A DNA stretch of 64,000 nucleotides from Domibacillus sp. PGB-M46 (GCF_022668875.1 NZ_JAKGCR010000004.1:186001-250000); one strand, 5' to 3'; shown: positions 46,848 to 55,994, numbered from the stretch's first letter. Made by a program: numbers and translations. The notes: generated from the letters alone by a model not told the origin.

Positions 46848-46968
46848 ATGCTAAAAAATTTACTGCACAAAAAAAAGCACTTTTTCAAGCGCTCTCTTTT
46901 TAATCGGATTCTTTATTGCTTTCTATTGCATATTATTGAGAAAAGTTGGATAAGCTATAGGTGTTGGG
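46848..46968 (+). pseudogene. Small membrane peptide gene with a shift in an A8 run
   Basis: GAGGAGG stands before the ATG at 46848, which begins MLKNLLHK. After the run of eight A at about 46869 the frame codes a polar sequence, whereas one base on, it reads STFSSALFLIGFFIAFYCILLRKVG and stops. With seven A the gene would be a 34-residue single-helix peptide. Either a frameshift mutation, transcriptional slippage, or a sequencing error. Confidence 0.55.
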
Positions 46969-47010
46969 AACTTCATCCCTCCAACTCCTATTTCAGCTGG
47001 TTATTCGTTT

Positions 47011-47037
47011 GCCGAGGAAACCCCTCGGCTTTTTTTG
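47011..47037 (+). terminator. Intrinsic terminator
   Basis: GCCGAGG pairs with CCTCGGC, followed by T7. It ends the small transcript from 46848. Confidence 0.85.
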
Positions 47038-47050
47038 TGAGCTCTTTTCT

Positions 47051-47707
47051 TTAGGATTTAATCAGCTGAATACAGGCTAACATCAGAAACGAAATACCAA
47101 TCATACTGCCCACCCACATCCAGGCCATTCCCATATTTCCCGAATCAATCGCCATGTAGATAGCTGTTGAAGCCGTTTGTGTTTTTCCGGGAATATTTCC
47201 GGCAAACATAAGCGTTGCGCCAAATTCGCCTAATGCCCGTGCAAAGCTTAATAAAAATCCCGAAACAATGGATTTGATTGCGAGCGGTGCGGTTACAAAT
47301 AAAAATAGCGCGAATTCACCCGCTCCATCCACACGTGCCGCATGTTCAATGTCCCGATCAACAGATTGGAAGCCGGTTTTACATGATTGATACATAAGGG
47401 GAAAAGCCACCACCGTTGACGCTATGACGGCAGCCCACCACGTAAACATAATGCTCTGGCCCAATACTAATTGAATGAACCTGCCGGCGGGGCTGTTTTG
47501 GCCAAACAGCACAATTAATAGAAACCCGACGACCGTCGGCGGCAGGACGAGCGGCAGTAAAAAAAGAGTTTCTATAGCCGCTTTTCCTTTAAACGACACG
47601 TTTGCCATCACTCTGCCGAAAAAAAGACCGGTGATTAAGACGATGAAGCTGGACACAAAAGCAATCTCAACCGAAAGACGGAGCGGCGGCCAAAATGAAT
47701 ACTCCAT
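47051..47707 (-). CDS. modB: Molybdate ABC transporter permease
   Basis: 218 residues, five to six helices, with LPLVLPPTVVGFLLIVLFG and the EAA-like HAARVDGAGEFALFLFVTAPL loop. ModB type, as B. subtilis YvgM. Starts 4 nt after modA. No modC gene follows; in B. subtilis this locus also lacks one, so an ATPase must come from elsewhere. Confidence 0.9.
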   Translation of the reverse strand: MEYSFWPPLRLSVEIAFVSSFIVLITGLFFGRVMANVSFKGKAAIETLFLLPLVLPPTVVGFLLIVLFGQNSPAGRFIQLVLGQSIMFTWWAAVIASTVVAFPLMYQSCKTGFQSVDRDIEHAARVDGAGEFALFLFVTAPLAIKSIVSGFLLSFARALGEFGATLMFAGNIPGKTQTASTAIYMAIDSGNMGMAWMWVGSMIGISFLMLACIQLIKS

Positions 47708-47711
47708 CGTG

Positions 47712-48515
47712 TCAGCGCAATCCTTTGAATCCGTACTTTTCGAAAATGTTCATCGCTTCTTCACTCTGCAGATATTGATAAAAAAGCGCTGCTTCCTTTT
47801 GCCGCTTGCTGCTTTCGACAATACCTGCCGGATAAGTGATCGGTGCATGGCTTTTTTCCTCGGCTGCCGCCGCTATCTTCACTTTCGAAGAAATGAGTGC
47901 ATCGGTTTTGTAGACCATTCCCGCATCGACATTCCCTGTTTCTACGTATGTAAGCACCTGCCGTACGTCTTTTGCATAAATTAATTTTCCGCTCACTTTA
48001 TCCCAAATATGGAGATGCTGCAGCGTTTCTTTTGCATATTGACCCGCCGGAACCGATTCGGGCGTACCGATGGCGACTTTCTGTGCTGCTGGGAGCTCTT
48101 CAAATGATTGGACAGCGGCCTCCCCTTCTTTCGGTACGACGAGAACAAGATCATTGCCTACAAGGTCGGCACTGTTTTCCTGCTTAATGGATCCGTCTTT
48201 TACTAAAGCATCAAATTTGTCCTCTGCTGCTGAAAAAAACACATCAACCGGCGCTCCCTGCGAAATTTGCTGTGCCAGTGTCCCTGAAGAACCAAAATTG
48301 TATGTAACGTCTACATTGGAATACTTTTTTTCAAATGATTTTTTAATTTCACCGAGTGCATCCTGAAGGCTGGCTGCGGCCGACACCGTAATAGTTACGG
48401 TTTCCTCTTCCTGCCCACTGTTTTTCGCCTGTTTGCTTTGCTCTGCTGATGAGCAGGCTGCACAGCCAATGATCAATACAAGCAGCAGGCAAGCAAACAT
48501 TCTTTTTTTCTTCAT
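47712..48515 (-). CDS. modA: Molybdate-binding lipoprotein
   Basis: 267 residues. Lipobox LIIGCAAC (Cys about residue 18), then a ModA fold: TVSAAASLQDALGEIKKSF, NFGSSGTLAQQISQGAPVDVFFSA, and VVPKEGEAAV. Ser and Ala residues in these loops bind the oxyanion. First gene of a two-gene operon reading away from its regulator. Confidence 0.92.
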   Translation of the reverse strand: MKKKRMFACLLLVLIIGCAACSSAEQSKQAKNSGQEEETVTITVSAAASLQDALGEIKKSFEKKYSNVDVTYNFGSSGTLAQQISQGAPVDVFFSAAEDKFDALVKDGSIKQENSADLVGNDLVLVVPKEGEAAVQSFEELPAAQKVAIGTPESVPAGQYAKETLQHLHIWDKVSGKLIYAKDVRQVLTYVETGNVDAGMVYKTDALISSKVKIAAAAEEKSHAPITYPAGIVESSKRQKEAALFYQYLQSEEAMNIFEKYGFKGLR

Positions 48516-48527
48516 GCTTCCCCCTCC

Positions 48528-48570
48528 TAGTTATAATTGGTTATAACTCATTATAACTAATTATAATTTA
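48528..48570. promoter_or_regulatory. Repeated TTATAAC boxes between modA and its regulator
   Basis: Four AT-rich units (AGTTATAATT, GGTTATAACT, CATTATAACT, AATTATAATT) follow each other in about 43 bp, with internal dyad symmetry. The position between divergent genes suggests the binding site of the regulator at 48639. Confidence 0.65.
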
Positions 48571-48638
48571 TCCCTGGCCGGGAAGGAATATTTCCTTTGA
48601 AGAAAGGCTCGAGTAAAATAAAAGGCGGAGGGATGAAA

Positions 48639-49556
48639 ATGATGATAGAACAATCATATACGATCGAAGAAGTCGCTAATTTATTAAAAGTATCGAAATT
48701 AACCATATATGATCTTGTTAAAAAAGGAGAGCTTCCGGTTTTTCGAGTCGGCCGGCAGATGCGTATGTCTGCAGCAGATTTAGACCGTTATGTAAAAAAA
48801 CAGACCATTACTGCCCCGACGTCGGTCCCTTCCCTCAGTGATTCAGAGCACAAAGCCAGTATTGTGATCAGCGGACAGGATATTGCGCTTGATATCCTTG
48901 CCCAGCATATTGAAAAAGAGTCTTCTTACAAAGCGCTGCGTTCACATGCTGGAAGCTTGAACAGCCTCATTTCGATGTATCAGGGGAAGTGTGATATTGT
49001 CAGCCTTCATATGTATGATGGAGATACCGGTGACTATAATCTGCCTTATGTGAAAAGAATTTTGAGCGGGTACTCGTATACTGTCATTCACCTTTTAGCA
49101 AGGAAGGCCGGTCTGTACGTTCAAAAAGGAAATCCGCTGCACATCCGCTCATGGACGGATTTAAGGCAGGAGCATGTAACCATTATTAACCGTGAAAAAG
49201 GATCTGGAGCCAGAATTCTGCTTGATGAGCAGCTAAGAATTCATAACCTCTCCCCCCGATTTGTAAACGGCTATGAACGGGAAGAAAACAGCCACTTGCG
49301 CGTCGCATCGGCGGTTTTAAACGGAACAGCCGATGCAGGCGTCGGCATTGAAAAAGCCGCACAAATGGTAGGTGTTGATTTTATTCCGCTTATTACAGAA
49401 CGCTATGATCTTGTTCTATTAAAAACGCCCGAAACAGAAGGGCTCGTTCAAACGGTTCAAAAAATTATATCTTCTCCGTTGTTCCAGGCTGAAATAGGAT
49501 CTCTCGGGAATTACGACTGTTCAAAAACAGGCCGTATTTTATTTGAAACCGATTAA
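48639..49556 (+). CDS. yvgK: HTH plus binding-protein-domain regulator, YvgK-like
   Basis: 305 residues. The N-terminal excisionase-type helix-turn-helix (YTIEEVANLLKVSKLTIYDL and VFRVGRQMRMSAADLDRYV) is joined to a ModA-like type II periplasmic-binding-protein domain (PF12727: GSLNSLISMYQGKCDIVSLH, NREKGSGARILLDEQ). It should bind molybdate-like ligand and control modAB, as in the B. subtilis yvgK-yvgL-yvgM locus. GGAGGG precedes; ATG at 48639 or 48642. A strong hairpin follows. Confidence 0.88.
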   Translation: MMIEQSYTIEEVANLLKVSKLTIYDLVKKGELPVFRVGRQMRMSAADLDRYVKKQTITAPTSVPSLSDSEHKASIVISGQDIALDILAQHIEKESSYKALRSHAGSLNSLISMYQGKCDIVSLHMYDGDTGDYNLPYVKRILSGYSYTVIHLLARKAGLYVQKGNPLHIRSWTDLRQEHVTIINREKGSGARILLDEQLRIHNLSPRFVNGYEREENSHLRVASAVLNGTADAGVGIEKAAQMVGVDFIPLITERYDLVLLKTPETEGLVQTVQKIISSPLFQAEIGSLGNYDCSKTGRILFETD

Positions 49557-49557
49557 A

Positions 49558-49612
49558 AAGAAAACCAGTTAAAGAATGGCCCCTATAATGGGCATTTCTT
49601 TAACTGGTTTTC
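49558..49612. terminator. Large bidirectional terminator
   Basis: AGAAAACCAGTTAAAGAA pairs with TTCTTTAACTGGTTTTCT; the loop holds a second short stem (GCCC/GGGC). Between convergent genes. Confidence 0.9.
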
Positions 49613-49627
49613 TGTGCTGATATTTTA

Positions 49628-50464
49628 TTACATTTCACTGGCGGCCATCGCATGTGACAGCGTGGAAGCAATGGACAGCTTGTCAAAGTTAAGACCCAGC
49701 TGCACGGCTGTTTGCGCAAGCTCCGGACGGATGCCTGACAGCGTGGTTTTGACGCCGATTAAGCCTAGCGCTTCTACAAGATGGAACAGCTGCTGGGCCA
49801 CCATTGTATCAATCATAATCACACCTGACAAATCAATGAACAGACAATCCACCCGTTTTTCCGCGCATTGCTCGAGCGTTTTTTCGAGAATCAGCTTGGC
49901 GCGTGCAGTATCAATATCCCCTACCAGCGGCAGAAGTCCCGTTCCGCGATTTAAGGTAATAACAGGAGAACTCAGCTCGTTAATCATTTCCTGCTGGCAT
50001 TGAAGCCGTTTCACAGAGAATTTATGGTGCTCTTCCATAAACCAGATCACGACGCTGTCAATACCCCGGCTGACCCGCTGATTCCATAGGTCAACAGCCT
50101 CCTGTGGAAAAGCGGACCGATGCGCAGAAAAAAACTCTCCTAAAAACCGGAGGTACTGGTCGCGTGTTCTAAAAAATTCCCTCACAATAAATTGCGCTGG
50201 TGTATTTAAGTGCTGCTCATCTTTTGCGACTTGAATAATCCATTGTTCCAGATCCTTTAAAAAAACACTTTCTTCTTTTACGAACAACTCGCAGAATTGC
50301 AGATGGAATTCGTAATTTTGCTTTTTAAGCAGTTCAATAGCATGGGGATCTGTTGTGGAATAAACTCCGCTTGGATCATTTTTATCCAAAGAAGCGTACC
50401 ACTCTTCAGTGATCTGCTTTGCTTTATCTAATAAAAACTCCCGTATTTCTTGAGCTGGCTTCAT
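49628..50464 (-). CDS. RsbR-family stressosome co-antagonist
   Basis: 278 residues from the ATG at 50464 behind GGAGG. The N-terminal helical globin-like sensor domain (residues 1-150) is followed by a STAS domain from about 155: ELSSPVITLNRGTGLLPLVG, VDCLFIDLSGVIMIDTMVA, SGIRPELAQTAVQLGL. Phosphorylation sites are present (Ser in LSSPV, Thr in DTMVA), unlike the paralogue at 9514. Part of the RsbR/S/T complex that senses stress for sigma-B. Alone in its unit. Confidence 0.9.
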   Translation of the reverse strand: MKPAQEIREFLLDKAKQITEEWYASLDKNDPSGVYSTTDPHAIELLKKQNYEFHLQFCELFVKEESVFLKDLEQWIIQVAKDEQHLNTPAQFIVREFFRTRDQYLRFLGEFFSAHRSAFPQEAVDLWNQRVSRGIDSVVIWFMEEHHKFSVKRLQCQQEMINELSSPVITLNRGTGLLPLVGDIDTARAKLILEKTLEQCAEKRVDCLFIDLSGVIMIDTMVAQQLFHLVEALGLIGVKTTLSGIRPELAQTAVQLGLNFDKLSIASTLSHAMAASEM

Positions 50465-50701
50465 ATTTTTTCCTCCTGCGGCTGAATAAATGAACATTCG
50501 TTATTTTAAACGATTTTTGTAAAATAAGCTATCCTTGCACGGTCTCTCTGCATAAGCATCTCTCTTCTTTCAAATCATATAAAAGGCCAAAAACTGAATG
50601 CAGATGCAGTGTTTTTTATTTTTGGACTGAATATGTTTTATTTTTCTTGAGATGGGTAAAGAAGTAATTCATTACGATAAAACAAGGAGGTTTTCTACAA
50701 G

Positions 50702-50866
50702 ATGACACCAATTGAACTTTTCGGATGGTCTTTATCTACTTTGCTGACAGCCGGCTTCGCTGGTTCACTTTTTTTCATGTCGAGAAAACCAAAATTGTTT
50801 TCCGAATCCGAGTATGGCTCCTCACTAAAGCATAATCCTGAAAACAGACAAAACCACAGCCGATAA
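50702..50866 (+). CDS. 54-residue membrane peptide, copy 1
   Basis: MTPIELFGWSLSTLLTAGFAG, one helix, then a polar tail (SRKPKLFSES, NPENRQNHSR). AAGGAGG precedes the ATG. Same length and same N-terminus (MxPIxxFGW) as the peptide at 51857, so they are paralogues flanking the muramidase gene. Not recognised as a named family. Confidence 0.75.
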   Translation: MTPIELFGWSLSTLLTAGFAGSLFFMSRKPKLFSESEYGSSLKHNPENRQNHSR

Positions 50867-50974
50867 CTGTTGAATGTTTTTGATGAGCAAGCCGGAAAAT
50901 CGACAACCGGGGAGTTTAAGCAAGCTCCTTTTTGCCTTATGACCATGGATTCCACACACTTGAAACCCGAAAAA

Positions 50975-51009
50975 GCTCCAAAGCCGCCCCTTAGCGGCTG
51001 GGGCTTTTT
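50975..51009. terminator. Bidirectional hairpin before the muramidase end
   Basis: AGCCGC and GCGGCT arms with neighbouring GCCCC/GGGGC pairs and T5 after. It serves the peptide gene at 50702 and the convergent muramidase gene. Confidence 0.75.
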
Positions 51010-51010
51010 G

Positions 51011-51664
51011 TCATTTATCTCCTGTTATTTTATTCACAAATGAAACAGCGAGATCGATTATACTATCCGCTTTTGTTTTCGTTACAGCTTCAGACGGGCT
51101 GTTAAGAAACCACTCCAATGATTTTGTTCCAGTTAATCGATTTAAATCAACTGATCCCTTAATTCCTTCAATTTTCCCCCTGTCTGTATACTGCCATATG
51201 TCACACGGAAAGTCCGGCTGTTTTTGGCTGTACCGCGGAATCCAGACAAAATCAGCCCTTACTTTTTCTGCTTCAAATGCTTTGTACGTATGATGGCCGA
51301 TATACAAGCCAACTTTTTTGGCCCCTAAACGCCGAAGCTCATCAATAAACGCTTGTGTACCGGCACGCATATCATTCATCGTTTTCACTTCCACATCTGC
51401 CGCCCAAAAAGCGGCTCTTTGATCACCCCGTTTCCAAAAGTCGCGCGCTTCGATGACCGCATCATTAACTGAAACAAACCGGCAGAACGCATAATTGCCG
51501 AATGGAATACCATACTCGTTACATGCTGCAGCATTAGCTGCATAACAGCGGTCCCTTGTCGTGCTGCCATCCTGCACCCGCAGAATGGCCAGCTCTATAT
51601 GGCGTTGAGCTGTTTTCCAGTCAATGACGCCTTGGTGATGGGAAATATCTATAATCTGTTTCAT
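51011..51664 (-). CDS. GH25 muramidase (phage-lysozyme type)
   Basis: 217 residues from the ATG at 51664 (AAAGGCAG before it; the longer frame to 51778 is leader sequence). Catalytic fold of GH25: [13 protein letters not shown], the D-x-E pair in [20 protein letters not shown], and [20 protein letters not shown]. It cuts the MurNAc-GlcNAc bond of peptidoglycan. No signal peptide, so it depends on a holin, lysis or another route. No phage genes adjoin it. Confidence 0.9.
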   Translation of the reverse strand: MKQIIDISHHQGVIDWKTAQRHIELAILRVQDGSTTRDRCYAANAAACNEYGIPFGNYAFCRFVSVNDAVIEARDFWKRGDQRAAFWAADVEVKTMNDMRAGTQAFIDELRRLGAKKVGLYIGHHTYKAFEAEKVRADFVWIPRYSQKQPDFPCDIWQYTDRGKIEGIKGSVDLNRLTGTKSLEWFLNSPSEAVTKTKADSIIDLAVSFVNKITGDK

Positions 51665-51856
51665 CCGTCTGCCTTTCACTTCCATATTAAACAATGTTTT
51701 ATTCCCTGTTTTTCTGTTTTTAAAACCTCTATTTACTTTTTTATCGAAAATATGGGAAAGCTTACATCTCTTTTGCATATTTATAGTGCTAAGTGTCCAA
51801 ACTAGCGCATATCTTATTTATAATATCGTGTTTTTTCAACAAAGGAGGTTTTGCAA

Positions 51857-52021
51857 ATGGCTCCCATTGATATGTTCGGATGGCTGTTATGTGTATTGTT
51901 AACCATTAGCTTTATTGCTTCAATTATTTTCCTTCCAAAAAACATAGACTCCGAAGAAAAATCGGATGAGGTCTTTTCAAAGAGCATTCCCATCAAAAAA
52001 GAAATAAAAAAGGAACATTAA
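51857..52021 (+). CDS. 54-residue membrane peptide, copy 2
   Basis: MAPIDMFGWLLCVLLTISFIA, one helix and a basic/acidic tail (PIKKEIKKEH). AAAGGAGG precedes the ATG. Paralogue of 50702-50866, with the same length. Divergent from the muramidase gene. Confidence 0.75.
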   Translation: MAPIDMFGWLLCVLLTISFIASIIFLPKNIDSEEKSDEVFSKSIPIKKEIKKEH

Positions 52022-52043
52022 GCGCTTAAGGCGCTTTTTTTAT
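52020..52043 (+). terminator. Intrinsic terminator
   Basis: AAGCGC and GCGCTT arms, then T7, directly at the stop codon of the peptide gene. Confidence 0.85.
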
Positions 52044-52176
52044 GTGCCAAAATATACAACTGCACGCTGCAGGAGTCAAAACGGCTGCTTTGGGAATCAT
52101 ACTTTAAAAGAGCTTGCCCTTTTCAAAATGAGTATGCTGAAAGACGTTAAAAATGGAATGTAAAGGACTGAACCTT

Positions 52177-52926
52177 ATGCTGAACAAAACCCAATTAGCC
52201 GATTTTCAAACAGAGTTAACGAACAGAAAAAAGGAATTGGAATCCCGTTTTGAGGGTACTGATCACTTCCAATTGCAAAGAAGCTTGTCTGACTCGACGA
52301 GGGAATTGTCCGTTTACGATAATCATCCGGGTGATGTGGGGACAGAGTTATATGAGCGGGAAAAAGATATAGCGTTGAATGAACATAGCCGGTTTGAATT
52401 GGAAGGAATCAATACAGCACTAGAAGCGATTCAAAATGGAACGTATGGTATTTGTAGAACCTGTAAAGAAGAAATTCCTGTAGAGCGTTTAGAAGCCGTG
52501 CCAACCACTTTGTTTTGTCTGAAGCATTCACAAGACCAAAATATTTCAAACGACCGGCCCGTTGAAGAAGCCGTTCTTGCGCCGCCATTTGGCCAGTTTG
52601 ATTTTGATGATAAATCAGAAAATATTGCCTACGATGCAGAAGACGCCTGGCAGGATGTTGCGCAGTACGGTACTTCTGAAACACCGGCAGACTTTATGAA
52701 TGCGCCAGAGGAATACGGAGACATGTATGTGGAATCACAGGAAAATAAAGGTTATGTAGAGGATTATGAAAACTTTGCGGCTGTTGATATTCATGGAAAC
52801 AGAGTGGACGTTTATCCAAGCAGAGAGCATAAATTGTATGAGGAAGTGCTTGATGATGAAGACTTAATGTCTTCTTTAGGCGATCTTCCTCCGGCGGAAA
52901 AAGACCCGTACACAGAACGAAAATAA
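52177..52926 (+). CDS. yteA: DksA/TraR-type zinc-finger protein, YteA-like
   Basis: 249 residues from the ATG at 52177 (AAAGGA upstream). An N-terminal coiled coil (LADFQTELTNRKKELESRF), the family segment DNHPGDVGTELYEREKDIAL, then the zinc-finger GTYGICRTCKEEIPVERLEA with two Cys and a following FCLKH, where the fourth ligand is His in place of Cys. The C-terminal 110 residues are acidic. Bacillus YteA is a sigma-K/sporulation-linked member of this family; RNA polymerase binding is known only for DksA itself. Confidence 0.88.
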   Translation: MLNKTQLADFQTELTNRKKELESRFEGTDHFQLQRSLSDSTRELSVYDNHPGDVGTELYEREKDIALNEHSRFELEGINTALEAIQNGTYGICRTCKEEIPVERLEAVPTTLFCLKHSQDQNISNDRPVEEAVLAPPFGQFDFDDKSENIAYDAEDAWQDVAQYGTSETPADFMNAPEEYGDMYVESQENKGYVEDYENFAAVDIHGNRVDVYPSREHKLYEEVLDDEDLMSSLGDLPPAEKDPYTERK

Positions 52927-53089
52927 ATTTCTTGTTTGCCAGCTGTTCATGAGACAGCTGGTTTTTATTTCCACATTTACTTTTACAGGCTATAATAAAA
53001 AAAGCTTATGCCGTAAAGGAGCTGGACAATGCACAAAGAAACCCAAGCTTTTATTCAATAACTCATCCTGCATATGGAGGGGAAAAAGA

Positions 53090-53623
53090 TTGCTGATTGA
53101 TTTCTTTGAAACGAAGCGGCTCATACTCCGCAAAGTAACAGAGGCGGATGCTGCTTCTCTATTTTCAATCTGGTCTGATCCAGCCGTTACAAGGTTTATG
53201 AACATTGATACTTTTACTAATGTGGAACAGGCAGAGCAAATGATTCGTTTTTTAAACCAACTGGCAGACGAAAACAGGGCTGTCCGGTATACCTTAACCG
53301 AGAAGAAAACAGACCAAGCCATCGGCTCATGCGGGTTTAACAGCTTTGATTTCGAAAATGCAAAAGCTGAAATTGGATATGACCTTGGCCGGCCTCATTG
53401 GGGGAACGGATATGCAGGAGAAGCGGTATTGTGTTTGATCGATTACGCATTTCATCATTTACAATTAATGAGGGTGGAAGCAAAAGCAGAGCCTGAAAAC
53501 CTTTCTTCTATTAGAGTGCTGCAAAAAACAGGTTTTTCATTTGAAGGCATTCTTCGAAAAAGCGAAAAATCAAAAGGAACATTTATTGACCTTGCTCTTT
53601 ATTCACGTTTAAAAACAGATTGA
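53090..53623 (+). CDS. GNAT N-acetyltransferase (RimJ/RimL type)
   Basis: 177 residues from the TTG at 53090, behind GGAGGGG at 8 nt; the longer frame from 52949 is leader. Typical order: ETKRLILRKVTEADAASLF, FNSFDFENAKAEIGYDLGRP with HWGNGYAGEAV (acetyl-CoA loop), and VEAKAEPENLSSIRVLQKTGF. Such enzymes acetylate protein N-termini, ribosomal proteins or small amines. Single gene. Confidence 0.88.
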   Translation: MLIDFFETKRLILRKVTEADAASLFSIWSDPAVTRFMNIDTFTNVEQAEQMIRFLNQLADENRAVRYTLTEKKTDQAIGSCGFNSFDFENAKAEIGYDLGRPHWGNGYAGEAVLCLIDYAFHHLQLMRVEAKAEPENLSSIRVLQKTGFSFEGILRKSEKSKGTFIDLALYSRLKTD

Positions 53624-53631
53624 TTACCGCT

Positions 53632-53665
53632 AATCGCCGCCTCATCCCCGGTGAGGCGGCGATTG
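53632..53665 (+). terminator. Strong hairpin after the acetyltransferase
   Basis: AATCGCCGCCTCA pairs perfectly with TGAGGCGGCGATT (loop TCCCCGG). No T run follows, so it may be a processing stem or a weak terminator. Confidence 0.6.
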
Positions 53666-53892
53666 ATAATCCGTCATAAAACACCCGTGTACTACTTGCT
53701 ATCCTTTATCCCCTTTACCACTTTTTTATTTGAGACGGCTCCTTAGATTTGCCGAATGTACTTTCCTCGTCGAAATCCATCCATTTCATGACTCGTTTTC
53801 TTCGAACGAAATCCTGCCCTATGAATAAAACAAACAGGTCTCTGCCATGATAACGACTGAACAACCAATACGAAGAAATGAGGCAGATATAT

Positions 53893-54750
53893 ATGTATTA
53901 TTACAAGGAAGAATTGATCAATATTGTAGCACCAGACCAGCCCGATCCCGCGGCTGCAAAAGTGCTGCAGGAAATATTAGGCGGACATTTCGGGGAAATG
54001 CGGACAATGATGCAGTTTTTCTTTCAAAGCTCTAATTTCAGAGGCAAGGCCGTTCAATACCGGGATCTTCTTCGCGGTATTTTCCTTGAGGAAATTGCCC
54101 ATGTAGAGCTTGTACAAAACACTATTAACCAGCTGCTCAATGGTTCCGGTGAGTCTCCTATGCCAGGCAATTCCGGAGCAGATGGCGCGCCGCTCGGTGA
54201 CGTAGTCAAGCATGCGAATCCGCATCATTATATTATCGGTGCCCAGGCTTCTCTTCCAGTAGACGCAGCAGGAAATCCGTGGAATGGCTCCTGGGTGTAC
54301 AGCCACGGAAACCTGATCGGGGATTTGCTTGATAACCTCGTTCTCGAATCAACAGGTGTTCTGCAAAAAACTCGTATTTACGAAATGAGCAGCAACCAAA
54401 CTTTTCGTGAAACGCTGGCTTTCCTTATTGTCCGGGATAATGCCCATCAAAATGCATTTGCCAAAGCGCTTGAAACACTGGGAGTTGATTGGGGCAAGCT
54501 GTTCCCGGTTCCAAATTACGATATCAATAAATACCCAGAATGCCGGAAGTATGTCGAAATGGGCTACCACAACGCGCTGTTTAACTTCAGAATGGATGAA
54601 ACAAAAATAGCCCAAATTTTCCAAGGCGAGTCTCCAAGCCGAAATGATGGGACGCTTTCGGTTGTCGATCCTCCGGCAGGCTTCCCTGTTCCCCTTATGC
54701 CGGAGATGCCAAATGAACATAGCCCAGGAACAAACGACTTGAACGCTTAA
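53893..54750 (+). CDS. ydbD: Manganese catalase
   Basis: 285 residues from the ATG at 53893 (GAGG upstream). Di-manganese ligands appear in order: Glu in GGHFGEMRTMMQFFFQ, Glu and His in FLEEIAHVELVQ, Glu in NLVLESTG, Glu/His in RDNAHQNAFA. Degrades hydrogen peroxide to water and oxygen. Resembles B. subtilis YdbD, whose relatives act with spore coat proteins. Single gene with its own terminator. Confidence 0.92.
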   Translation: MYYYKEELINIVAPDQPDPAAAKVLQEILGGHFGEMRTMMQFFFQSSNFRGKAVQYRDLLRGIFLEEIAHVELVQNTINQLLNGSGESPMPGNSGADGAPLGDVVKHANPHHYIIGAQASLPVDAAGNPWNGSWVYSHGNLIGDLLDNLVLESTGVLQKTRIYEMSSNQTFRETLAFLIVRDNAHQNAFAKALETLGVDWGKLFPVPNYDINKYPECRKYVEMGYHNALFNFRMDETKIAQIFQGESPSRNDGTLSVVDPPAGFPVPLMPEMPNEHSPGTNDLNA

Positions 54751-54770
54751 TCCAGCATCATACACCTACA

Positions 54771-54800
54771 CCCCGTGTTCAAACAAACCCGGGGTTTTTG
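54771..54800 (+). terminator. Intrinsic terminator
   Basis: ACCCCGTG/CCCGGGGT arms with an AT loop, then T5. Confidence 0.75.
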
Positions 54801-54891
54801 GTGCTTTTTACTTCGTTCGGCCACTGTACGTATTGAATACAGATTTACCGTTAAAACTGTAAACGAACTTTCGGAACAGGAGTGAAAAAAT

Positions 54892-55320
54892 ATGTTAAAG
54901 CTGCAAACAGAGCTGGAAGGAAAAACGGCCCGCTTTGGTGATATAAGAGACAAAATGAATGAGCTTGGATACGACTTGGGCGGAAATTGGGAGTATGACG
55001 CTGGCAGCTTTGATCATACATTATGGAACAGTAAAAACGAAACCATTTATATTCGTCTTCCATTTACGGTACTCGACGGTATGCTTGATGAGTATGATGC
55101 TTTTATTTCGTTTGAATCTCCTTTTATTATTAAACATGTGATCAATATGGGCTTAGAAAAAGACGAGCATTCTTTACTGACAGCATCCGGCTGGAACCAA
55201 TTTCAAGATCCGGTTTCTTCTGACGCGCCCATCAATCAAAAAAACAAATGGGAAGAAGCAGGAAAAGAAGCAGTCAGCCAGCTGATTCAATATTTGGAAA
55301 AAGGGCTGAGCGCCAGCTAA
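54892..55320 (+). CDS. yugN: YugN-like family protein
   Basis: 142 residues with the family order LEGKTARFGDIRDKMNELGY, NWEYDAGSFDHTLW, YIRLPFTVLDG and FIIKHVINMGLE. YugN is a conserved Bacillus protein with no known biochemical role. AGGAGTG precedes the ATG. Confidence 0.9.
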   Translation: MLKLQTELEGKTARFGDIRDKMNELGYDLGGNWEYDAGSFDHTLWNSKNETIYIRLPFTVLDGMLDEYDAFISFESPFIIKHVINMGLEKDEHSLLTASGWNQFQDPVSSDAPINQKNKWEEAGKEAVSQLIQYLEKGLSAS

Positions 55321-55424
55321 TGTTCATACTGTTACTTATATTAGTATGGATATTAGTACGATTTCTCCCGTTTTGCAACGGCCTTGAATAAACTAAAGGG
55401 TCAAAGCAGAAAAGGAGGAATCAC

Positions 55425-55919
55425 GTGATTCATACTGTAAAACGCGGGGAAACACTTTCCTCGATCGCGGGAGACTACCGGATTTCATTAGCTGCTCTTA
55501 TTGCCAGCAATCCAGGTATTACACCCAATTTGATTTATGTGGGACAGCGCATTACCATTCCAGGCTTCCCTTCTCCCGCAAGCCTTCCTTTTTCCATTGT
55601 GGTCTCTCTTTCGAATCGGGCTTTAACGCTATTTTACCGGGGCCAAGTCAGAAAAGTATACCCGGTTGGCGTTGGCAGAATGCTGCATGAAACACCTGTA
55701 GGAGATTTTATTATTATTAATAAAGCACCCAACCCGGGGGGGCCGTACGGAACGATGTGGATGAGTTTGTCGAAGAAAAGTTATGGCATTCACGGCACAA
55801 ATGATCCTTCTTCCATCGGAAAGTATGTTTCTAGAGGCTGTGTTCGAATGCACAATAAGGATGTGGAAGAGCTTTCCCGGACGATTCCTATCGGGACTCC
55901 TGTGTCCATTCGGCCTTAG
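55425..55919 (+). CDS. ykuD: L,D-transpeptidase with LysM domain, YkuD
   Basis: 164 residues, the exact size of B. subtilis YkuD. LysM at residues 2-45 ([30 protein letters not shown]), then the YkuD catalytic domain: [40 protein letters not shown] with the catalytic Cys and His. Cross-links or modifies peptidoglycan through L,D bonds, in B. subtilis a spore-associated enzyme. GTG start at 55425 behind AAAGGAGG. Confidence 0.93.
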   Translation: MIHTVKRGETLSSIAGDYRISLAALIASNPGITPNLIYVGQRITIPGFPSPASLPFSIVVSLSNRALTLFYRGQVRKVYPVGVGRMLHETPVGDFIIINKAPNPGGPYGTMWMSLSKKSYGIHGTNDPSSIGKYVSRGCVRMHNKDVEELSRTIPIGTPVSIRP

Positions 55920-55925
55920 TATACT

Positions 55926-55966
55926 GGACTGAAAAAGCCCAGCTTGTGAGCCCGGCTTTTTCAGTT
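55926..55966. terminator. Bidirectional hairpin after ykuD
   Basis: ACTGAAAAAGCC pairs with GGCTTTTTCAGT. Also ends the decayed kinase gene from the other side. Confidence 0.8.
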
Positions 55967-55994
55967 CAGGTTCATTTATTATTCATGGACGGTC

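Noticed and set aside
53632-53665. Perfect hairpin as a classic terminator
   Set aside because: No T run follows, so it is kept only with reduced confidence.
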